A DNA stretch of 38,019 nt, from contig JAVBLA010000037.1 in the NCBI GenBank assembly GCA_031553775.1, positions 1 to 38,019 on the forward strand, written 5' to 3'. Origin of the DNA: JAISFI01 sp031553775. Lineage in GTDB: Bacteria; Bacteroidota; Bacteroidia; Bacteroidales; Azobacteroidaceae. The translations under genes were made by a program, and so were the position numbers. Shown one piece after another: positions 33,340 to 38,019 of this stretch. Below the pieces are notes generated by a model, which saw only the letters and a program-made list of their open reading frames with translations, made no database searches and was not told the origin of the DNA. The stretch's first letter is position 1. Every line of letters starts with the position of its first letter.

Positions 33340-33412
33340 GTCTTCGTAGCTCAGTTGGTAGAGCAAATGACTCTTAATCATTGGGTCCAGGGTTCGAGTC
33401 CCTGCGAGGACA
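33340..33412 (+). tRNA. tRNA-Lys (anticodon CTT)
   Basis: Complete cloverleaf: acceptor GTCTTCG pairs with CGAGGAC (one G-U), D stem GCTC/GAGC, anticodon stem AATGA/TCATT with loop CTCTTAA (anticodon CTT at 33373-33375), T arm CAGGG-TTCGAGT-CCCTG, discriminator A at 33412. CCA is not encoded. The 3' half is duplicated at 37556-37597, marking it as an integration target. Confidence 0.96.
33371..33412 (+). repeat. att-like site, left copy (tRNA-Lys 3' half)
   Basis: 42 nt from the anticodon loop to the discriminator base, repeated at 37556-37597 with one mismatch (33388 C versus 37573 T). Similarity resumes downstream in the AAGCAGTTACA part of the terminator in both places. Confidence 0.75.
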
Positions 33413-33424
33413 CTCGGTAAATCA

Positions 33425-33457
33425 AGCAGTTACAGGGTTTTGTGGCTGCTTTTTTTG
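33425..33457 (+). terminator. Intrinsic terminator after tRNA-Lys
   Basis: AGCAG TTACA ... TGTGG CTGCT (33425-33450) forms a 10-bp stem including two G-U pairs, followed by a run of T. A decayed version of the same hairpin follows the right att copy at about 37609-37640. Confidence 0.8.
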
Positions 33458-33477
33458 TGACTGTAATTGATCGTTCA

Positions 33478-33598
33478 CCGCAGACTTCCTCCAGATTCCA
33501 CTTCGCAATGGACACCTTTGTCGTTGGCTGGACACTTCGCCCTATCAGGGCATGTTAAGGACTTACCCTATTAAAATAGAACCATATTGGGCGAACAC
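33478..33598 (-). mobile_element. Fragment resembling a group II intron 5' domain
   Basis: Read on the minus strand from 33598: GTGTTCGCCCAATATGG, then AGGGTAAGTCC, then GCCAACGACAAAGGTGTCCA, then GAAGTGGAATCTGGAGGAAG. The block ACGACAAGGGTGTCC followed by GTGGAATCTGAAGGAAGC is, from memory, the conserved domain I region of bacterial group II introns, whose 5' end also starts GTGYG. There is no reverse transcriptase ORF or domain V, so it is a truncated relic. The identity rests on recalled consensus. Confidence 0.5.
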
Positions 33599-33639
33599 AG
33601 CGGCTCGCCCTTATGTTTGTTCTGAATTGAATTGTATTT

Positions 33640-33762
33640 TTATTCTTTTATAAATCTCTCTGTAGCAATGACTTTATTCGTTTCAATCATTACAAAATAA
33701 ACACCCTGCAACAATGCTGAAATGTTAATTGAATTAGTTGAAAATTGAATAAATTCTAATCT
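33640..33762 (-). pseudogene. C-terminal fragment of a T9SS-sorted protein
   Basis: A 40-codon open stretch on the minus strand ends in SINISALLQGVYFVMIE, then TNKVIATERFIKE and stop. This matches the type A sorting tail of type IX secretion cargo (pattern I.IS.L..GVY.V.I....K...KFIK). A TGA at 33763-33765 closes the frame upstream, and no start codon or upstream domain remains. It is a relic of a larger surface or secreted protein gene. Confidence 0.65.
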
Positions 33763-33775
33763 TCACATCCAATAG

Positions 33776-34291
33776 CTATTTAGTTTCCGGCTCTTTCCAC
33801 TCTATCGGAATGTCGCGACCTTCGATAGCATCGTGATAAAGATACTTGAATTTAATGTTGATTGCCTTTGCATTTTCAGGCACTCCGGCAATAGTTTGAA
33901 ACTCTACTATCTGCGTTACGCCTGTTTGAAATTTGTAGCGCAATTCGCTGTCTGCTGCGAAACCGAGTTTTACGCCGTCTGTTGTCTTTGCTTCCATCAG
34001 CCAAAAAGCCCCGCCTGTACCTTCTTCTTCAAATCGGGTTACTTTAAGTTTCAGTTTCACTGTGCCAAGTTCCTTGTTGCCGATACAACTTTCGACCGAC
34101 ATTTTCCATTCCCCGATTTTGGGATAGACAAATACCGCTTCGTTCGACACATCGAGACCGGTAGTAGATTCGACTGCTTTTTTGAGTCCACTCAAAAAAC
34201 CGCCTTTCTTTTTCTCTTGTTTTCCTTCCTGTGCCATTGCTGAAGCGCAGATAAACAATGCTGCCAATGCAAATACCAATATTCGTTTCAT
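33776..34291 (-). CDS. Secreted protein of unknown function
   Basis: 171 aa with signal peptide MKRILVFALAALFICASAMA before QE. A short Lys/Gly-rich linker (KQEKKKGGFLSGLKK) precedes a probably beta-rich domain with the blocks VYPKIGEWKMSVESCIG, VKLKLKVTRFEEEG and IKFKYLYHDAIEGRDIPIEW. I recognise no family. It follows the lipoprotein gene by 41 bp on the same strand, so the two probably form an operon. It lies within the tRNA-Lys island. Confidence 0.75.
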   Translation of the reverse strand: MKRILVFALAALFICASAMAQEGKQEKKKGGFLSGLKKAVESTTGLDVSNEAVFVYPKIGEWKMSVESCIGNKELGTVKLKLKVTRFEEEGTGGAFWLMEAKTTDGVKLGFAADSELRYKFQTGVTQIVEFQTIAGVPENAKAINIKFKYLYHDAIEGRDIPIEWKEPETK

Positions 34292-34332
34292 ATTCTTTTG
34301 TTTTTAAATGATTAATTTATTTATTAATTGTG

Positions 34333-35025
34333 TTATTGAATAGCGTTATATTCGTCCTTAGTGATAAACTCTACGCCTGCAAAATCAGCATACTTTTCGG
34401 GTATTCCTGAAATTCCGACAGGGAAATTATAATCTGTCAATGGTTCTTTTGCCGTGAATGTTAATTCTTTTATATCCGTTTTAACAGGCAATATCACCGA
34501 TTTGATAATAGTAGAACCGTCAGAAGCAATAAGCCTGAAATACGCTGCATAATCAAGCCCCTTGTACTTTGGCACTGTGAAATCCTGTTTTACCGAGAGA
34601 GAAAACGCAATCGCAAGTTTTCCATCGTTGTCGATTAATTTCGGCGCTGCAACATTATAGAAAAGATTTTCCGAATCGACTAACGCCTGGCTGTACGAAA
34701 CAGGAACTTCCTTGCCTGCAATTTTCGCAATTTCGGCTTTTGCATCTGCCTGCATTTTTTCTTTCATGGCTTTTGCCTTTTCCTCGTCTTCCTTCATCAG
34801 TTTCATAATCTTACCAGTGTTTTTTTCGCCGCCTGCCATCAGCTTGGTTCCTTGCTCTTCCATTTTTGCTTCGTGAGCGGCTTTTTCTGCGTTGTAGCCG
34901 GCATAGATTGCCGGAAGTGCACCCAGATACTCGTTTTTCTTCACTCCGCTACTACCGCTACTGCCGCTACAGGAAACCATCATTGCAATAATTGCCATTA
35001 CTGAGATACATTTTAAAACTTTCAT
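34333..35025 (-). CDS. Putative lipoprotein of unknown function
   Basis: 230 aa from ATG 35025 (MKVLKCISVMAIIAMMVSCSG); the frame begins 5 codons earlier at 35040, but the shorter form gives a standard lipoprotein signal with lipobox MVSC and Cys at residue 19. A Ser/Gly linker follows, then a highly charged helical segment (about residues 38-90, rich in Lys, Glu, Ala and Met), then a beta-rich C-terminal domain (FSLSVKQDFTVPKYKGLDY). No known domain is recognised. It is probably the first gene of a pair with the secreted protein. Confidence 0.75.
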   Translation of the reverse strand: MKVLKCISVMAIIAMMVSCSGSSGSSGVKKNEYLGALPAIYAGYNAEKAAHEAKMEEQGTKLMAGGEKNTGKIMKLMKEDEEKAKAMKEKMQADAKAEIAKIAGKEVPVSYSQALVDSENLFYNVAAPKLIDNDGKLAIAFSLSVKQDFTVPKYKGLDYAAYFRLIASDGSTIIKSVILPVKTDIKELTFTAKEPLTDYNFPVGISGIPEKYADFAGVEFITKDEYNAIQ

Positions 35026-35143
35026 TATAAAATAATACAATTTGCCTACACATTGCGAGGTTTTAAGTTTAATAAAATATTCTTGTCATTAGCAGACTTT
35101 AAAATTATGATAATTTGAGTTAAATGATGTCTGTTATATATGG

Positions 35144-35151
35144 CAAAAGTA
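35144..35151 (-). promoter_or_regulatory. Candidate -7 box for the lipoprotein pair
   Basis: CAAAAGTA on the plus strand reads TACTTTTG on the minus strand, 118 nt upstream of the lipoprotein ATG, implying a long 5' untranslated region. Weak without a clear -33 element. Confidence 0.35.
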
Positions 35152-35204
35152 TGGAGTTAAAATATAGAAAACATAGACAAAAATAGATTTTTCGTATAAA
35201 AATA

Positions 35205-35247
35205 AAAATGCTGCAAATGCCTGTACATATGGCTTTTGCAGCATTTT
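35205..35247 (-). terminator. Intrinsic terminator after the TPR-HTH gene
   Basis: AAAATGCTGCAAA (35205-35217) is exactly inverted at 35235-35247, with an inner GCC/GGC pair extending the stem. On the minus strand it is followed by TTTTTATT, and it lies 19 nt past the stop of the regulator. Confidence 0.85.
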
Positions 35248-35266
35248 AAACTGTTATACGAATAAC

Positions 35267-37057
35267 TTACATCAAAAACTTGAAGGTATTTTTTCCCTTG
35301 AATTTCTTTTTTATGCGATAACGAACGGTACGGATACTGGCAGGCTCTACATTGAATAACAAACTCATATCTTTCACATCCATGTCGATAGCAAAACAGA
35401 TAATGTACTTCATATCCATAGCTGATATTTTTTCGTCGGCAGTAAGGTAACCTTGTTCCAGCATATCAATATCCAAACCGGATAATTGCCGGATATAAGT
35501 ATCTTTCATAGATTTTTCCAGTACCGATTGGGAAATCCATCCGGTCAGTTTTTCTATCATGGTTTTGGTGGGTTTTTGTTCTAATTGTTGTCGCAACTGT
35601 TCTTTTTTCTGTTCCAGTTCATTTTGTCTTAATTCAGCAAGCAGCACCGATTCGTAAACGGATTGTTCCAAACTCTTTTTTCGTAATTTATAAAAACGAA
35701 CAAAGAGCAGCAGCGCAATCAGCAAAACACCGGCCAAACAAACAATCAGCCACAAAATACGTTGAGCCGTACTTTTTTCCTTTACTAAAGTCCGTATTTG
35801 CGTTTCCTTCTTTTCGGTTTCGTATTTTGCCGACATATCGTTTATTGCCTGCACTTTTTCGTGTTCATAACGCTGTTCCTCGCTTTCGCGCAACAATTTA
35901 TAATATTTCAACGCTTCGGCGGGGCGGTTTTTATTTTCGTAATATTCCGCCATAAACTTATAGGCAACATAACGCTGTTCATTCAGATTTTGATAACCTT
36001 TCAGCTTATCGAGCAACAACAACGATTCATTCATGTATTTATATGCCTCTTCTGTTTTCCCTTGACGTAAAAGCGTTTGAGAACGCAACTGACAGATATA
36101 TATATTCAATTCCATTTCGGCGTTGGCTTCCAGTTTTCGATTAAATATATCTTGTTCCAACACCTCCGACGCCTTATCTAAATAATGAAAAATGCTGTCT
36201 GTCTGTTCGGGGTAATATTCATACAATGCTTTTGATAAATAATAATAAGCCCACCCATGCAACCAGTAAAGACTTAATTCATCATGATAATTTTCAACCA
36301 AATAAATATTATCTCTAATGGCCGACATAACCGTATCAACCAATAGATAATCGATCTGTTCGCCATTTGACTTCTCTTTTTCCAACAACATTTCAAAATA
36401 CGTTTTTTTGATAACATTGTACTGATATAAAGATTGCTTTGAATTATCTTTTTCGAGGCATTCTTCCATTTGCCGTAATACCCGTTGTATTCCGTCCGGA
36501 TCTTTTATTTCTAAGAAATTGCTGCATATCACATATAAACGTTCTGATATACTAGCATAATCCTTCATCTTATCATAAACTTCAATGGCTTGATAGAGGT
36601 ATTTGTGCGCTTCTTTTATATCACCCCGTTTGATTTCCATATATCCGGCTGCAGTGAGATAATAGGAATAAATGGTGTCATTGCCCGATTCTCTGGCTGC
36701 TTCTACGGCTTTTAGACAGTAGTTTCGTTCCTTTTCATCACGATCGTCCCCACCGCGTTCGCGGTAACAAACGCTGACCGTCATATCCAGTTGCGCCAAG
36801 CGGCTTAATTGGTCAGATTTATTTTCCCAATTCTTTTTAACGAAAGGAAAAACAACGTTTGTGCATAAATCTTCCGCCTCTTCGGGCAAGGAATTGCGCG
36901 AGATTAAGAAAAAAGCCCTAACAAAACGCTTTTGCGCAATAACAGTATCGTTTTGCAAAATTGACAGAACGCTGTCTTTTACGTTCACTTGCCCGTAAGC
37001 CGTGAATGAAACAAACAGGCACAATACAAAGAGAATACCGGGTTTAATTGATTTCAT
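35267..37057 (-). CDS. Membrane-anchored TPR protein with C-terminal HTH (regulator)
   Basis: 596 aa. A signal-like segment (residues 1-22, FVLCLFVSFTAYG) precedes a long helical region with TPR-like repeats to about residue 420 (for example TEEAYKYMNESLLLLDKLKG and PAEALKYYKLLRESEEQRY). A membrane helix follows (about 435-456, WLIVCLAGVLLIALLLFV), then a coiled coil (about 457-495, LRQNELEQKKEQLRQQLEQK) and a C-terminal helix-turn-helix (MSLLFNVEPASIRTVRYRIK), LuxR-like. This is the Bacteroidetes layout in which periplasmic TPRs may sense a signal and control a cytoplasmic DNA-binding tail. The target genes are unknown; the adjacent lipoprotein pair is an obvious candidate. Confidence 0.8.
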   Translation of the reverse strand: MKSIKPGILFVLCLFVSFTAYGQVNVKDSVLSILQNDTVIAQKRFVRAFFLISRNSLPEEAEDLCTNVVFPFVKKNWENKSDQLSRLAQLDMTVSVCYRERGGDDRDEKERNYCLKAVEAARESGNDTIYSYYLTAAGYMEIKRGDIKEAHKYLYQAIEVYDKMKDYASISERLYVICSNFLEIKDPDGIQRVLRQMEECLEKDNSKQSLYQYNVIKKTYFEMLLEKEKSNGEQIDYLLVDTVMSAIRDNIYLVENYHDELSLYWLHGWAYYYLSKALYEYYPEQTDSIFHYLDKASEVLEQDIFNRKLEANAEMELNIYICQLRSQTLLRQGKTEEAYKYMNESLLLLDKLKGYQNLNEQRYVAYKFMAEYYENKNRPAEALKYYKLLRESEEQRYEHEKVQAINDMSAKYETEKKETQIRTLVKEKSTAQRILWLIVCLAGVLLIALLLFVRFYKLRKKSLEQSVYESVLLAELRQNELEQKKEQLRQQLEQKPTKTMIEKLTGWISQSVLEKSMKDTYIRQLSGLDIDMLEQGYLTADEKISAMDMKYIICFAIDMDVKDMSLLFNVEPASIRTVRYRIKKKFKGKNTFKFLM

Positions 37058-37219
37058 CTGATTTTTTTATGGGATATAATTTCGATACGAAGTTAAATAT
37101 TATTTGTAAATATTCGAGCAAAATAACATATCATATATTTTATAGTCGTTTTTATTTGCTCTTTTTCAGTGATTTTGCTTCCTTTTATAGAGCAACACTT
37201 TAAATTTTTCTACTTTCAT

Positions 37220-37267
37220 ACGCTTATAATTAATTGGTAAAATTAACCATCAAATAAGCGTTTTTTG
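37220..37267 (+). terminator. Orphan terminator-like hairpin
   Basis: ACGCTTAT (37220-37227) pairs with ATAAGCGT (37254-37261), with an inner TGGT/ACCA pair, followed by TTTTTT on the plus strand. No plus-strand gene lies just upstream, so it may have ended a lost gene of the island. Confidence 0.5.
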
Positions 37268-37309
37268 TTATGCAAAACACTGTGATTCAACGAAAAAAAA
37301 ACGAATTAG

Positions 37310-37492
37310 ATTGCGTTTGTCGATTTTACTCACACCGGTAGGCAGTCGTATGCGACAGTATTAACGCGATCAGGGGTAAATACTTCCATTATTTCTGAAT
37401 CTTTAGGACATAGTTCTGAGAAGATAACTCAAATTTATCTGGATAGTTTTGAGAACAAGCAAATAGATGCTGCCATGGCGAATTTATCGTAA
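37310..37492 (+). pseudogene. C-terminal fragment of a tyrosine recombinase (integrase)
   Basis: Sixty codons are open after a TAG at 37307-37309, ending at TAA 37490-37492. The translation contains THTGRQSYATVLTRSG, IISESLGHSSEKITQIYLDS and FENKQIDAAMANLS. It keeps the HxxR box (HTGR), the LGH histidine and the nucleophile tyrosine in QIYL, all in register with Bacteroidetes phage-type integrases. The N-terminal and core-binding domains are missing, and no start codon or upstream match is visible. It lies 64 bp from the right att copy, where an island integrase is expected. Confidence 0.8.
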
Positions 37493-37555
37493 TTCAAAAA
37501 GTATTGTTTGTATATTTCTAATTCCGATTATTGTCTGCAATTGTTGCTGTATTGG

Positions 37556-37597
37556 CTCTTAATCATTGGGTCTAGGGTTCGAGTCCCTGCGAGGACA
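37556..37597 (+). repeat. att-like site, right copy (partial tRNA-Lys)
   Basis: 41 of 42 nt match the 3' half of the tRNA-Lys gene at 33371-33412, including anticodon loop, T arm and acceptor 3' strand. The 5' half is absent, so it is not a functional tRNA. GAAGCAGTTACA downstream matches the region after the real tRNA. Confidence 0.8.
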
Positions 37598-37790
37598 CTT
37601 AAAAAATGAAGCAGTTACATGAATTTGTACGCTTATTTTTAGGGTTTTAGTTTTTTTACATGGTTTGTGTCAACCATAAACACTACAATTAAGGTCGTAT
37701 ATTACAAATAGGAAGTATTGAAAAACAATGAAAAACCTTTAATGCTAAGAGCAAAAAACTAAAAAACTTGTTTTTTGTTACATTATTAGT

Positions 37791-37798
37791 TAACTTTG
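37791..37798 (+). promoter_or_regulatory. -7 box near the right edge
   Basis: TAACTTTG (TAnnTTTG), with CTTG at 37767-37770 as a possible -33 element and a 20-nt spacer. It probably drives a gene that begins at or beyond the right edge. Confidence 0.6.
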
Positions 37799-37801
37799 CA
37801 T

Positions 37802-37849
37802 CATGGAAAGGATAAGAGATCTTTTGTTTTTCGAGCATCATTTTCTATA
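37802..37849 (+). CDS. Possible 15-aa leader peptide
   Basis: The first ATG after the -7 box opens MERIRDLLFFEHHFL and TAG. Three Phe, three Leu and two His in 15 residues, followed by an untranslated stretch with a hairpin (CTTAGA at 37897 pairing with TCTAAG at 37918), resemble an attenuation leader. The ATG is only 4 nt past the -7 box, so the transcript would have to be leaderless; this weakens the call. The regulated gene is not in view. Confidence 0.3.
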
Positions 37850-37981
37850 GTTTGTCAATACTTTACCTTTGAAAATAAATATAATGCTACCCACTTCTTA
37901 GACAGCTAACCTGTTAATCTAAGGTGTAATTCATTCTCTCTTTTTTCTTTTAATTTAGAATAAAATTAAATAATTCTGCTG

Positions 37982-38019
37982 ATGATGAGCTGTTGGAACG
38001 GGAAACAACTTCTTGAAGT
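37982..38019 (+). other. Possible start of a CDS cut by the right edge
   Basis: ATGATG at 37982-37987 opens a frame reading MMSCWNGKQLLE to the end of the window. It is too short to identify. It is the first sizeable open start after the promoter at 37791. The stretch 37598-37790 holds only the decayed terminator and ATGGTTTGTGTCAACCAT, a 6-bp hairpin. Confidence 0.25.

Larger units (their letters stand above)
33371..37597. mobile_element. Decayed integrative island at tRNA-Lys, about 4.2 kb
   Basis: The island is bounded by direct repeats of the tRNA-Lys 3' half. It carries a C-terminal fragment of a tyrosine recombinase 64 bp inside the right boundary, a three-gene minus-strand cargo, and fragments of a group II-like intron and of a T9SS cargo gene. 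No intact integrase or mobility gene remains, so it looks fixed. Confidence 0.65.

Noticed and set aside
37556..37597. Second functional tRNA-Lys
   Set aside because: The acceptor 5' strand and D arm are missing; only the 3' half is present.

Overview
The window looks like a chromosomal segment of a Bacteroidales (Bacteroidota) bacterium. The evidence is many TAnnTTTG -7 promoter boxes just upstream of genes, little Shine-Dalgarno sequence, a bifunctional aspartokinase/homoserine dehydrogenase followed by an ApgM-like gene and thrC, an OmpP1/FadL porin, a tamB/Omp85 pair, and a Bacteroidetes-type uronate degradation cluster with a DUF4861 protein. A fragment of a type IX secretion sorting tail (33640-33762) hints at a lineage that uses T9SS. 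I cannot fix the genus.

Layout. 1-1245: end of a GtrA-like membrane protein and a polyprenol-type glycosyltransferase. 1315-3654: lptB (minus) back to back with mlaE-mlaF (plus), driven by two tightly packed divergent promoters. 3749-8754: threonine operon thrA - apgM-like - thrC with no recognisable thrB. 8878-10161: queC-queF, minus. 10304-11920: OmpP1/FadL porin, closed by a perfect 18-bp-stem terminator. 12114-18972: tamB, a small Omp85 barrel and a glycosyltransferase on the minus strand. 18965-19990: tsaD, diverging from and overlapping tamB. 20154-32163: an eleven-gene minus-strand run for galacturonate, glucuronate and unsaturated (pectin-derived) uronates: DUF4861 - kduI - uxaC - kdgK - kduD-like SDR - four-helix-bundle gene - eda - hexuronate MFS - uxaB - HIT - uxaA. 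The enzymes form a complete route from uronates and 5-keto-4-deoxyuronate through KDG and KDPG to pyruvate and glyceraldehyde-3-phosphate. 32297-33254: a small ORF and a WalJ/YycJ-type metallo-hydrolase. 33340-33412: tRNA-Lys(CTT).

33371-37597 reads as a decayed island inserted at the tRNA-Lys gene. A 42-bp copy of the tRNA 3' half recurs at 37556, next to the last 60 codons of a tyrosine recombinase. The island holds a lipoprotein/secreted-protein pair, a TPR-TM-HTH regulator, a fragment resembling a group II intron 5' domain and a T9SS tail fragment. The last 400 bases hold a promoter, a possible leader peptide and perhaps the first codons of a gene that runs off the edge.

The most unusual theme is a set of short A/T-rich tandem motifs (type A AATTGAAAATTGA, type B TTAAGAGTTAAG, type C GAAGAATGAAGAATGA) that fill intergenic spacers, mostly as inverted pairs. 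One inverted pair (type C, 27 of 28 bp matching) encloses exactly one gene, the four-helix-bundle ORF inside the uronate cluster. Two type-B pairs have near-identical size (145-147 bp) and share a 25-nt module beside one arm. I infer a family of inverted-repeat cassettes, mostly empty, one filled. The repeats also supply stop codons and C-terminal tails to unrelated genes.
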